From Burkholderiaceae bacterium (lineage in GTDB: Bacteria > Pseudomonadota > Gammaproteobacteria > Burkholderiales > Burkholderiaceae_D): a DNA stretch of 12,280 bases. Where the stretch lies: the NCBI GenBank assembly GCA_019752915.1, contig JAIELO010000200.1, positions 1 to 12,280 on the forward strand, written 5' to 3'. How positions within the stretch are numbered: the stretch's first letter is position 1; each line of letters begins with the position of its first letter. Positions 1-7,429 of the stretch are shown one piece after another. The notes below the pieces were generated by a model, which worked only from the letters and a program-made list of their open reading frames with translations, did no database searches and was not told the origin of the DNA. Position numbers and translations under genes: made by a program.

Positions 1-750
1 GGCGCCGAAGTCATCGCCATCGGCAATAAGCCGGATGGCTTCAACATCAACCTCAAGCATGGCGCCACGTCGCCGGAAGCGATGGCAGAAGCCGTGCGTG
101 CCCATGGTGCCGACCTCGGTATTGCGCTCGATGGCGACGCCGATCGTCTGATCATGTGCGATGCCAACGGCCGCCTGTACAACGGCGACGAGCTGCTGTA
201 CCTGATGGTGATGGATAGGCTGGCAACCGGTCCGGTTGCCGGTGCCGTCGGCACGCTGATGACCAATATGGCGGTGGAAGTCGCGCTGAAAGAGAAGGGC
301 ATCGGCTTCGCCCGCGCCAAGGTGGGTGACCGCTATGTGCTGGAAGTGATGAAGGAAAACGGCTGGCTGCTGGGCGGCGAAGGTTCGGGCCACTTGCTGT
401 GCCTCGACAAACACACCACCGGCGATGGGATTATCTCGGCACTGCAGGTATTGTCGGCGCTCAAGCGTGCAGGCAAATCGCTGCAGGATTGCACCGCAGA
501 GCTGGTGATCTTCCCGCAGGCACTGGTGAACGTACGCGTGACGGCCGGTTTCGACTGGACCAAAAATGCCGCCATGGTGGCCGAGAAGGACACCGTGGAG
601 CGTGAACTGGGTGATAGCGGTCGCGTCCTGATCCGCGCATCGGGAACGGAACCACTGATCCGCGTGATGGTCGAAGCGCGTTCGGAACAAGCTGCGCAGA
701 GCATGGCGCGTCGTATCGCCGACAAGATGAGCAGCGCTGTGGCAGCCTGA
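1..750 (+). CDS. glmM: Phosphoglucosamine mutase GlmM, 3' part
   Basis: Converts glucosamine-6-phosphate to glucosamine-1-phosphate in the cytoplasm, on the route to UDP-GlcNAc for peptidoglycan and lipopolysaccharide. The reading frame is open from base 1, so the gene starts upstream of the window. The last 249 codons are visible, against a family length of about 445. Visible signatures are the metal-binding loop DGDADR, coded at about 130-147 (many GlmM have DGDGDR), the motif AVGTLMTNM, the run [13 protein letters not shown], the sugar-binding GGEGSGH, and the C-terminal phosphate-binding [14 protein letters not shown]. The active-site serine loop lies outside the window. The gene stops 72 bp before a tRNA gene that has its own promoter. 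No terminator is obvious after the stop. The identification is secure from the motif order and close match along the whole segment. Confidence 0.97.
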   Translation, partial: GAEVIAIGNKPDGFNINLKHGATSPEAMAEAVRAHGADLGIALDGDADRLIMCDANGRLYNGDELLYLMVMDRLATGPVAGAVGTLMTNMAVEVALKEKGIGFARAKVGDRYVLEVMKENGWLLGGEGSGHLLCLDKHTTGDGIISALQVLSALKRAGKSLQDCTAELVIFPQALVNVRVTAGFDWTKNAAMVAEKDTVERELGDSGRVLIRASGTEPLIRVMVEARSEQAAQSMARRIADKMSSAVAA

Positions 751-785
751 TGCTTCAAAAATGAAAGAAAATCTCCTGGCTTGCA

Positions 786-814
786 TTGACGTAGCAGGGG
801 CTAGGCGTTAGAAT
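786..814 (+). promoter_or_regulatory. Sigma70-type promoter of tRNA-Pro
   Basis: A -35 box TTGACG (786-791) and a -10 box TAGAAT (809-814) are separated by 17 bp, the ideal spacing, and each matches consensus at five of six positions. The -10 box ends 8 bp before the first base of the tRNA, so transcription should start about at the mature 5' end with almost no leader. This suggests that the tRNA is transcribed independently of glmM. The match is read by eye; no transcription data are available. Confidence 0.75.
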
Positions 815-822
815 GTTGTCTT

Positions 823-899
823 CGGAGTGTGGCGCAGCCCGGTAGCGCACCTGGTTTGGGACCAGGGGGTCCAAGGTTCGAATCCTTGTACTCCGACCA
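823..899 (+). tRNA. tRNA-Pro, anticodon TGG
   Basis: A complete 77-nt cloverleaf with encoded CCA end (897-899). The acceptor stem CGGAGTG pairs with TACTCCG with one G-U pair at its base. The anticodon stem 850-854/862-866 encloses the loop TTTGGGA, placing the anticodon TGG at 857-859. The T-arm carries GGTTCGAATCC. The C at position 1 is typical of bacterial tRNA-Pro, and the sequence closely resembles Escherichia coli proline tRNAs. TGG reads CCA and, when modified, other proline codons. It lies between its own promoter and terminator. No second copy of the tRNA 3' end was noticed in the window, so there is no sign here of an element integrated at this site. Confidence 0.98.
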
Positions 900-907
900 G
901 ATTCAAG

Positions 908-947
908 AAAAAAGACTCAAGAGTTTCGGCTCTTGGGTCTTTTTTTT
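908..947 (+). terminator. Intrinsic terminator after tRNA-Pro
   Basis: Stem 908-923 pairs with 930-945 around the loop TTTCGG. The core GACTCAAGAG pairs with CTCTTGGGTC with a single G-U wobble and is extended by an A-run opposite a T-run. Eight T residues (940-947) follow the GC part, the classic Rho-independent form. Because of the A-run it could also work weakly on the opposite strand. Confidence 0.93.
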
Positions 948-1094
948 CGTCTGTCGTTCTGGCGTTTGTGAAGTTTGATCTATACGAATTCATCATAGGT
1001 TTATCTGAATACGCGATTGGTTGTCAAATAAACAGTTGCGTAGTATTGAATCAGCGCGGGCAAAACGCGCACATAAAAAAATACTGGAGACACT

Positions 1095-1208
1095 ATGCAA
1101 ACGATTACCCCCGACTGGCGCCATGCCAGTACGCACGGCATTCCGTGCGCCTTTTCCCTTTCCACGCAGCGCTACCAGCAGCCCTATCCCAGCAGGCAGC
1201 TTCCCTAG
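1095..1208 (+). CDS. Possible 37-residue small protein or leader peptide
   Basis: I do not recognise this product. An ATG at 1095 is preceded by GGAG (1086-1089) at 5-nt spacing, as good a ribosome site as any in the window, and the frame runs 37 codons to TAG at 1206-1208. The peptide starts MQTITPDWRHAS. It is polar and rich in Pro, Gln and Ser, has one Cys, and shows no membrane segment or signal peptide. Two hairpins lie inside the coding sequence and a terminator-like hairpin starts 4 bp after the stop. This arrangement resembles a leader peptide with attenuation, or a small protein with its own terminator. It could also be a chance ORF or the remnant of a lost gene. Without homologues or ribosome profiling the call stays tentative. 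Confidence 0.3.
   Translation: MQTITPDWRHASTHGIPCAFSLSTQRYQQPYPSRQLP
1114..1149 (+). promoter_or_regulatory. Two tandem RNA hairpins in the receptor leader
   Basis: ACTGGC (1114-1119) pairs with GCCAGT (1125-1130) over a 5-nt loop. One base later, CGCACGG (1132-1138) pairs perfectly with CCGTGCG (1143-1149) over the 4-nt loop CATT. The second stem is followed by the pyrimidine tract CCTTTTCCCTTT. Two perfect, adjacent stems inside a short ORF are unlikely to be dictated by the peptide alone. The role is unknown. Confidence 0.4.
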
Positions 1209-1211
1209 CCT

Positions 1212-1240
1212 CGCGCGGCTTGCCGCGCGTACCTGTTTTT
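1212..1240 (+). terminator. Terminator-like hairpin upstream of the TonB receptor
   Basis: CGCGCGG (1212-1218) pairs perfectly with CCGCGCG (1223-1229) over the loop CTTG. It is followed by TACCTG and then five T (1236-1240). The stem is strong, but the T-run begins 6 nt after it, so the terminator is imperfect. The tract CCTGTT (1232-1237) is complementary to AACAGG (1263-1268), so an alternative fold could hide the U-tract. It may end the transcript of the small ORF or attenuate receptor expression. Confidence 0.45.
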
Positions 1241-1324
1241 CAGCATGCCCGCCGAGCGCCGTAACAGGCAGGCCTTTGCACATTCGTTCATTTCTAATAA
1301 TTTGATGATGGAGACACAAATAAA

Positions 1325-4093
1325 ATGATGCAACCTACGATGCGTAAAACTGTGATGGCTGCCGTGGTCGCGGAAGCCCTGCTGATGGTCAGCGCGGCAG
1401 CGCAAACCTCGGGCGAGATCAAGCCGGCGGAACCCACTGCGACGGTGCTGGTTAGCGGTATCCGCGCCTCGCTGTCCTCCTCGCTGACCACCAAACGCCT
1501 GCAGGATGGCGTGGTTGATGCGGTGTCGGCCGAGGATGCCGGCAAATTCCCCGATACCAATATCGCCGAGTCGCTGCAGCGTGTCACCGGTGTACAGATC
1601 CAGCGCAATAACGGCGAAGGCCGCTATATCTCGGTGCGTGGTCTGGGCCCCGAATTCAATAATGTGCTGGTCAATGGTCGTACCATGACCAGTGATACCG
1701 GTGGCCGCGAGTTCTCGTTCGACCTGCTGTCGTCCGATCTGATTTCCAAAGCGCTGGTCTACAAGACCTCGCAGGCCTTCCTGCCCGAAGGCGGTATCGG
1801 TTCGACGGTGGATATCCAGACGGCGCGTCCGCTGTCGGGAAAAATTGGCTATAGCTCGGTGGTGAATGTATCGGATTCGTATGATTCGAACTCCAAGAAA
1901 AACACCCCTAACTTGAGCGGCATGTATTCGTTCGCCAATGCTGACCGCAGTTTTGGCGTAACTGGCTCGCTGTCCTATACCGACCGTGCCTCCAAGCAGA
2001 ACAAGGCAGTGAATGACGCCTGGAATCTGCGTGATGTCACCATGATCAATGGCGACCTCAATTCCAAAGGCCTGACCATGGCCGACGTCACCACCAAGAA
2101 GCTGTACATGCCGCAAAGCTATGGCTTCCAGCAGGAGAACGAAAGCCGTAAGCGTCTGGTGGGTAATCTGACGGTGCAATACAACCCGACCCCGGGCTGG
2201 AAACTGACGGCCGATGCACTGTATTCGCGCCTCGACCAGAAGAATGCCGTGATTGCCTTCAGCGACTGGAACAATCCTGTGCAACTGGGCGTGAAATACG
2301 ATTCCAATAATCAGGTCACCAGCTTCCTGCGTCCCGGCGCCACCTTCTTTGCCAACAATCCTGGCGTGGCAGGGCCGGACAAGCCGCTCGGCGAAGCCAA
2401 CTCCAACGATATGATCGTCAAAGGTGGCGATCGTCTGTCGACCACCCAGGCGTTCGGTCTGAATTCGAAATGGGCCCTGGCGCCAGAATGGAAGCTCGAG
2501 GGCGATGTGGCGAGTTCGCGCACCAAGTCCAAGTCGCCGAATATGTGGATCGTGGCCGGCATGGTACCGAAAAATGGCGATACCTTAAGCTTCGGCAGCA
2601 CGCCCGGCCTGACCTTCGGGGATGGTATTGCCGATCCGACGGCGGTGCGGGCGCACGCGGTTTCCTATGGTGACATCCGCAACCTCGACGATCTGCAGGA
2701 AGGTCGCCTGAATCTGGCCTGGAGCCATGAGATCGGGTATTTCAAAGGCCTCGATACGGGTGTGGCCTACTCGCAGCGCAATGTCGAGCGCAATCAGTGG
2801 AATAGCGACGCCTGGAATGCTTTCAGTGGCTACCACCTGGCCCTGCCGTCGTCGCTGTTTACCGTGACACCGATGGATAACTTCATGGGCAACGGGGCGC
2901 AGATGCCGAGCGCGTATCTGAGCTTTGATCCGTATGCCTATATGAATTATCTGAATCAGCCGGCGCAACTGGCGAAGTCCAACGATCCGGCGCTGTACCA
3001 GGATAAGAGCAAGTATCCGAACGGTCCGATGGCGATCGATTACACCAAGCCGGACATGTGGGGCGTCAAGGAAAAGGTTGCCAGCTTCTTCCTCGACTCC
3101 CGCTGGGAAGGGGATGGCTGGTCGGCCAATGCCGGTATGCGTGTGGTGCATGTGAACTCGACCTCGACCGGGATTAGCCGGGTGCTGTTGTCGGCAGTGA
3201 AAAGCCCGAACGACACCACCTATATTCTGAACTGGGGGCCGAACGCCAGTAACTCCGTCAGCAACAGCTACAACAGCTTCCTGCCATCGGCGAATCTGAA
3301 ACTCGATCTGACGGCGGACACGGTACTGCGTCTGGCTGCATCCAAAACCGAGACCCGTCCTACCCTGAGCCAGATGGGCGTTAGCAACTGGTACGGCGGA
3401 CGTTACGGCGACGTGCAGTCCGGCGGCGGCAACCCGTATCTGAAGCCGATGCAGTCGAAGAATCTGGATCTGTCCTACGAATGGTATCTGTCGAAAACCA
3501 GCTATGTCAGCGCGGCGGTGTTCCACAAGGATGTCTCCAACTTCCTCGAGACCCGTCTGGTGGATATCAAGATCCCGCAATACAATGAAGTAGTGCATGA
3601 CACGCGGGTACGCAACGGCCAGCAGGGCAAAATCAAGGGTGTGGAACTGGCTGGCCAGTACGCCTTTGACGGTATGGCTTCCTGGCTGAGGGGCTTTGGT
3701 GTGGCAGGTAACTATACCTATGTCGATGCCAGTGCCAGCCGCGATACCGATAGCAGTACCCCAAGCTGCGGCTACCCCGGCCTGTCGCCACAGTCGTATA
3801 ACGCTTCGGCATTCTACGAAAACGAGAAGTTCATGGCGCGGGTGAGCTATAACTGGCGCAACCATTTCTCGGTCGATTGCGGTGGTGGTAGTACCCTGCC
3901 ACGTACCCGTGCGGCGTATGGCCAGAGCGATGCCAGCCTGCGCTACAACGTGTCGCCGAAGATGGCCCTGTATGCGGACTTTATTAACCTGAACAACGCC
4001 AGAATGCACGAATACGCTAACAACGAAACGCAGTTCCTGACGCTTGAAGATGTCGGTCGCCGTGTCAATCTTGGCCTGCGGGTAGCGTTCTAA
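1325..4093 (+). CDS. TonB-dependent outer-membrane receptor (Xanthomonas/Caulobacter type)
   Basis: A 922-residue outer-membrane transporter that should import a ligand too large for porins, driven by TonB-ExbBD. An N-terminal signal peptide (MRKTVMAAVVAEAL..., likely cleaved near residue 26) carries an unusual Glu17 in its hydrophobic part. A TonB-box-like segment TVLVSG lies at about 40-45. The plug spans about 46-170, with the family hallmarks DAVSAEDAGKFPDTNIAESLQR, GRYISVRGLG and GSTVDIQTARP. The remainder is the beta-barrel, ending in Phe as expected for BAM-dependent assembly. Cys815 and Cys852 could form an extracellular disulfide. This subfamily often serves carbohydrate uptake, and the directly following GH35 enzyme suggests a beta-galactoside ligand; the ligand is inference. 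The start is uncertain among ATGs at 1325, 1328 and 1340. GGAG at 1310-1313 lies 11 nt before the first. Confidence 0.93.
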   Translation: MMQPTMRKTVMAAVVAEALLMVSAAAQTSGEIKPAEPTATVLVSGIRASLSSSLTTKRLQDGVVDAVSAEDAGKFPDTNIAESLQRVTGVQIQRNNGEGRYISVRGLGPEFNNVLVNGRTMTSDTGGREFSFDLLSSDLISKALVYKTSQAFLPEGGIGSTVDIQTARPLSGKIGYSSVVNVSDSYDSNSKKNTPNLSGMYSFANADRSFGVTGSLSYTDRASKQNKAVNDAWNLRDVTMINGDLNSKGLTMADVTTKKLYMPQSYGFQQENESRKRLVGNLTVQYNPTPGWKLTADALYSRLDQKNAVIAFSDWNNPVQLGVKYDSNNQVTSFLRPGATFFANNPGVAGPDKPLGEANSNDMIVKGGDRLSTTQAFGLNSKWALAPEWKLEGDVASSRTKSKSPNMWIVAGMVPKNGDTLSFGSTPGLTFGDGIADPTAVRAHAVSYGDIRNLDDLQEGRLNLAWSHEIGYFKGLDTGVAYSQRNVERNQWNSDAWNAFSGYHLALPSSLFTVTPMDNFMGNGAQMPSAYLSFDPYAYMNYLNQPAQLAKSNDPALYQDKSKYPNGPMAIDYTKPDMWGVKEKVASFFLDSRWEGDGWSANAGMRVVHVNSTSTGISRVLLSAVKSPNDTTYILNWGPNASNSVSNSYNSFLPSANLKLDLTADTVLRLAASKTETRPTLSQMGVSNWYGGRYGDVQSGGGNPYLKPMQSKNLDLSYEWYLSKTSYVSAAVFHKDVSNFLETRLVDIKIPQYNEVVHDTRVRNGQQGKIKGVELAGQYAFDGMASWLRGFGVAGNYTYVDASASRDTDSSTPSCGYPGLSPQSYNASAFYENEKFMARVSYNWRNHFSVDCGGGSTLPRTRAAYGQSDASLRYNVSPKMALYADFINLNNARMHEYANNETQFLTLEDVGRRVNLGLRVAF

Positions 4094-6451
4094 ATGGCGG
4101 GCCCTAACCTGCCCCGCCGTCGCCTGCTGCAAGGTGCTGCTGCCGTTGCCGGCGGCAGCTGGCTGCCGGCGCAAGCCGGCACATCAGGCCCTGCGCGCTT
4201 TACCGTCGGCAGCAGCGATTTCTACATCGATGGCAAGCCACTGCAAATCCGCTGCGGTGAAATGCACTTTGCGCGGGTGCCGCGCGAGTACTGGGTACAT
4301 CGTCTGCAAGCGATCAAGGCGATGGGCCTCAATACCGTGTGCGCCTATCTGTTCTGGAATTATCACGAATGGCGCGAGGGGAAGTTTGACTGGAGTGGTC
4401 AGCGCGATGCCGTGGAATTCTGTCGTCTGGCGCAGCAGCAGGGCTTGTGGGTAATTCTGCGCCCTGGTCCGTATGCCTGTGCCGAATGGGAGATGGGCGG
4501 CTTGCCCTGGTGGTTGCTTAAGAAGCATCCGGGTGATGCCTTCCTGCGTACCCGGGAACCGGCCTTCATTGACCCGGCGCGGCGTTATCTGCGCGAAGTC
4601 GGTCGCGTGCTGGGGCCGATGCAGGTAACGCAGGGCGGCCCTATCCTGATGGTGCAGGTAGAAAACGAGTACGGCTTCTTTGGCGAAGATCTGGAATATA
4701 TGCGGGTGATGCGGCAGGCCTTGCTCGATGCCGGCTTCGCCGTGCCGCTATTCCAGTGCAATCCGACCAATGCACTGGCCAGAACCCATTTGCCGGAGCT
4801 GCTCACCGTTGCCAATTTCGGCAGTGACCCGGCGGCCGGCTTCAAGGCGCTGGCAGCCGTGCAGCAGGCCCCGCTGATGTGCGGTGAATACTACTCCGGC
4901 TGGTTCGACACCTGGGGCAACCCGCACCGCCGCGGTGACAATAGCGCGGCGGTGGTGGATATCCAGGCCATGCTCAAGGCGAACGGCTCGTTCAGCCTGT
5001 ACATGGCGCATGGCGGCACCAGTTTCGGTCTGTGGGGTGGTTGCGACCGGCCGTTCCGGCCCGATACCAGCAGCTATGACTACGATGCGCCGATCAGCGA
5101 AGCGGGCTGGGTGGGCAGCAAGTTCGAGGCCTATCGGGAAGGCATACGGCCATATCTGGCCGCCGGTGAAGTGTTGCCGGAGCCACCGCCGCGCAATCCC
5201 GTGATGTCGATTGCCGCTTTTGCGCTGAGCGAATCGGCGCCGGTGCTGGCGAATTTCCCGGCACGGGTGATCCATGCCGTGTCGCCCGAACCGATCGAGC
5301 AGTACGATATCAGTCGTGGTCTGGTGGCCTATCGGGTGCAGCTCGGTGCCGGGCCGGCCGGTACGCTGAGCGCGGCCAAAGTACGCGATCTGGCCTGGGT
5401 CTATGTCGACGGCAAGCTGGTTGGCACGCTCGATACACGCCATCGTCGCTTCGCCGTGGCACTGGCAGCGCGCAGCAAGCCCGTTACGGTGGAAATTCTG
5501 CTGTACACCATTGCCCGCGTCAATTTCGGTCTGGAAGTGCATGACCGCAAAGGCTTGCACGGTCCCGTCACCTTTACGCCCAAGGGCGGCGCTGCGCAGG
5601 CGCTCGAAAACTGGGAAATCCGCGCCATCGACTTCGATGCCGATGCCGTCCTGCCGCCACTGGCGTTCAAGCGTGGCCGCGCCAGGGGCCCCGCGTTCTG
5701 GCGTGGCAGTTTTGACGCCGGCCGGCAGGCCGACACCTTCCTCGATATGTCGAGCTGGGGGCAGGGCATTGTCTGGATCAATGGCCGCTGTCTGGGACGT
5801 TACTGGAGCATCGGACCGACGCAGACCATGTATCTGCCGGGGCCATGGCTACGCAAGGGACGCAACGAAGTGGTGGTGCTCGACCTGACCGGCCCGCGCA
5901 GTGCACGCCTGAACGGACTGACTACGCCAATACTCGACCAGCTGCATCCGGAACTGGATCTCGCCCGCCCGGTCAGCACGGTACGCCCGGCACTGGAGAG
6001 CCTGACGCCAGTCCATCGCGGCGAATTTGCTGCCGGTGCGGCTACGCAGGATGTCTGGTTCGATGTGCCGGTGCGTGGCCGCCAGTTCTGTCTGGAGGCG
6101 CTGAATGCCTTTGACGGCAAGCAGTACGCGGCCGTGGCGGAGATTTCGCTACTGGGTAAAGATGGCAAGACCATCAACCAGCAATCCTGGACCATCGCCT
6201 ACGTCAGTAGCGAGGAGCTGAAGAAGGAAGATGGTTCGGCACTCAATGCGATCAACGGGCAGGCCTCGGACCATTGGCATACCGCCTTTGCGGCTCCGGC
6301 AGTAGTGCAGGCGCACCAGCTGATCATCGATCTGGGTGCGCAGGTGGAGGTTGCCGGGGTACGCTATATGCCGCGTCAGGGGGCCGATAGCGTCACCGGC
6401 CGTATCCGCCAGTACCGGATGTATGTTGGCGATCAGCTGACGCGTGAGTGA
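4094..6451 (+). CDS. Tat-exported GH35 beta-galactosidase with C-terminal carbohydrate-binding domain
   Basis: Hydrolyses terminal beta-galactosyl linkages with retention. The 785-residue protein begins with a twin-arginine signal (RRRLLQGAAAV at 8-18, likely cleavage after AQA at 26-28), so it is exported folded to the periplasm or beyond. The catalytic barrel covers about 33-345: GEMHFARVPREYW opens it, GGPILMVQVENEYG holds the predicted acid/base Glu192, and MCGEYYSGWFDTWG holds the predicted nucleophile Glu265. A galactose-binding jelly-roll lies around 535-600 (FWRGSF to WINGRCLGRYW to VVVLDLTG). A discoidin-like F5/8 domain at about 650-785 may bind glycans. The ATG directly abuts the receptor's TAA with no clear ribosome site, implying translational coupling. 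The family and catalytic residues are clear. The natural substrate (plant galactan, xyloglucan or another beta-galactoside) is not known. Confidence 0.93.
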   Translation: MAGPNLPRRRLLQGAAAVAGGSWLPAQAGTSGPARFTVGSSDFYIDGKPLQIRCGEMHFARVPREYWVHRLQAIKAMGLNTVCAYLFWNYHEWREGKFDWSGQRDAVEFCRLAQQQGLWVILRPGPYACAEWEMGGLPWWLLKKHPGDAFLRTREPAFIDPARRYLREVGRVLGPMQVTQGGPILMVQVENEYGFFGEDLEYMRVMRQALLDAGFAVPLFQCNPTNALARTHLPELLTVANFGSDPAAGFKALAAVQQAPLMCGEYYSGWFDTWGNPHRRGDNSAAVVDIQAMLKANGSFSLYMAHGGTSFGLWGGCDRPFRPDTSSYDYDAPISEAGWVGSKFEAYREGIRPYLAAGEVLPEPPPRNPVMSIAAFALSESAPVLANFPARVIHAVSPEPIEQYDISRGLVAYRVQLGAGPAGTLSAAKVRDLAWVYVDGKLVGTLDTRHRRFAVALAARSKPVTVEILLYTIARVNFGLEVHDRKGLHGPVTFTPKGGAAQALENWEIRAIDFDADAVLPPLAFKRGRARGPAFWRGSFDAGRQADTFLDMSSWGQGIVWINGRCLGRYWSIGPTQTMYLPGPWLRKGRNEVVVLDLTGPRSARLNGLTTPILDQLHPELDLARPVSTVRPALESLTPVHRGEFAAGAATQDVWFDVPVRGRQFCLEALNAFDGKQYAAVAEISLLGKDGKTINQQSWTIAYVSSEELKKEDGSALNAINGQASDHWHTAFAAPAVVQAHQLIIDLGAQVEVAGVRYMPRQGADSVTGRIRQYRMYVGDQLTRE

Positions 6452-6456
6452 TGGGG

Positions 6457-6481
6457 ACGGCCCGCTGGTTCAGCGGGCCGT
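6457..6481. terminator. GC-rich hairpin between convergent genes
   Basis: A perfect 11-bp stem, ACGGCCCGCTG (6457-6467) pairing with CAGCGGGCCGT (6471-6481), encloses a 3-nt loop. It starts 5 bp after the GH35 stop and lies 35 bp beyond the end of the convergent HMG-CoA lyase gene. Neither side has a T-run, so it is not a textbook Rho-independent terminator. It could still pause RNA polymerase or protect 3' ends of both transcripts. Confidence 0.5.
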
Positions 6482-6516
6482 AGCGCATGGCCCTGAGCCC
6501 TTAAGGCTGGTGTAGA

Positions 6517-7428
6517 TTAGCCAGCGCGCTTGGCGGCGATGGCGTTGCCTGCCCGGCTATTGCCTTTGCGGCCGAGGAACTGCGCGATGAACTGGCCAGC
6601 ATCGACCACGATGTCGAGATCGATGCCGGTTTCGATTCCCAGTCCCTGCATCATGTACAGCACATCTTCCGTAGCCACGTTACCGGTGGCGCCCTTGGCG
6701 TACGGGCAGCCGCCCAGTCCCGTCACAGACGAGTGGTAAATTGAAATGCCCACTTCCAGACTGGCGTAGATATTCGCCAGTGCCTGACCATAGGTATCGT
6801 GGAAGTGACCGGACAGCCCATCCACGCGGAAGGCGCGGATGGCGGTGTCCATCACCGCCTGGGTTTTGTGCGGCGTGGCCACGCCGATGGTGTCGGCGAT
6901 ATCGATTTCGTCACAACCCAGATCACGCATGCGCCCTACCACGTCGGCCACGGCCGACAGTGGTACCTCGCCCTGATACGGGCAGCCGAAGGCGCAGCTG
7001 ATGCTGCCGCGCAGGCGCAAGCCGTGATCCTTGGCCGCTTTCGCCACCGTTTCAAAACGCGCGATGGATTCGGCGATCGAGCAGTTGATGTTCTTTTGCG
7101 AGAACGCTTCCGAGGCGGAACCGAAGATCACCACTTCGTCCGCGCGAGCCGCCAGTGCCGCGTCAAAGCCCTGCATATTCGGCGTCAGCGCGGAATAGAT
7201 CACACCGGGGCGGCGTTCGATGGCGGCCATCACTTCGGCGCTGGTGGCCATTTGCGGCACCCACTTGGGCGACACGAACGATGCTGCTTCGATGTTGCGG
7301 AAGCCGGCGCTGGTGAGGCGGTTCACCAGTTCGATCTTGATCTCGGCCGGGACGCTTTCCTTTTCGTTCTGCAGGCCGTCACGCGGACCTACTTCAACGA
7401 TCTTGACCTGTTTGGGGAGAGTGCTCAT
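6517..7428 (-). CDS. mvaB: Hydroxymethylglutaryl-CoA lyase
   Basis: Cleaves 3-hydroxy-3-methylglutaryl-CoA to acetoacetate and acetyl-CoA, the last step of leucine degradation (called LiuE in Pseudomonas). At 303 residues it has the usual length. Arg16 and Asp17 in VGPRDGLQNE contribute to catalysis and metal binding. SFVSPKWVPQM follows at 50-60, SCAFGCPYQG lies at 144-153, the metal-binding His208 and His210 lie in SGHFHDTYGQ, and the catalytic Cys241 lies in GLGGCPYAKGATGN. I chose the ATG at 7428 because GAGGA (7436-7440) lies 7 nt upstream and homologues start here. An in-frame upstream start at 7458 would overlap ghrA by 29 bp. The gene begins one base after the ghrA stop, so the two are probably translationally coupled. 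Confidence 0.95.
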   Translation of the reverse strand: MSTLPKQVKIVEVGPRDGLQNEKESVPAEIKIELVNRLTSAGFRNIEAASFVSPKWVPQMATSAEVMAAIERRPGVIYSALTPNMQGFDAALAARADEVVIFGSASEAFSQKNINCSIAESIARFETVAKAAKDHGLRLRGSISCAFGCPYQGEVPLSAVADVVGRMRDLGCDEIDIADTIGVATPHKTQAVMDTAIRAFRVDGLSGHFHDTYGQALANIYASLEVGISIYHSSVTGLGGCPYAKGATGNVATEDVLYMMQGLGIETGIDLDIVVDAGQFIAQFLGRKGNSRAGNAIAAKRAG

Positions 7429-7429
7429 A

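Larger units (their letters stand above)
948..1324 (+). other. Leader region without a large gene, AT-rich at both ends
   Basis: This 377-bp stretch separates the tRNA terminator from the TonB-dependent receptor. Longer frames crossing it overlap the tRNA or lack a ribosome site, so I do not call them genes. It contains a 37-codon ORF with a good Shine-Dalgarno (1095-1208) and three hairpins (1114-1130, 1132-1149, 1212-1229). The U-run after the last hairpin can pair with AACAGG at 1263-1268. A weak promoter candidate is TTGTCA (1021-1026) with TATTGA (1044-1049) at 17-bp spacing, only about half matching at -10. An imperfect inverted repeat, AATACGC (1008-1014) against GCGTAGTATT (1038-1047), surrounds that -35 box and might be a regulator site. 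The receptor promoter must lie in this region or be weak read-through from the tRNA. Confidence 0.5.

Noticed and set aside
827..1264. A 145-codon open frame on the + strand after glmM
   Set aside because: It starts inside the tRNA-Pro gene and runs through the intrinsic terminator, so it cannot be a normal gene.
1021..1305. A 94-codon open frame in the leader region
   Set aside because: It has no ribosome site, low-complexity Arg/Ala/Pro content and a frame different from the small ORF with the good Shine-Dalgarno.
1273..1305. TTGCAC with TAATTT before the receptor as a promoter
   Set aside because: The boxes match poorly at -35, and the start of transcription would fall on the ribosome site, leaving no usable leader.
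2585..4174. A 529-codon open frame on the - strand opposite the TonB receptor
   Set aside because: Its product has the composition of a shadow frame (many His, Arg, Ile, Gln) and no family signature, and it spans the receptor-GH35 junction, where the + strand genes are certain.
6457..6481. The hairpin as a full bidirectional Rho-independent terminator
   Set aside because: The stem is perfect but there is no T-run on either side, so only a weaker claim is supported.
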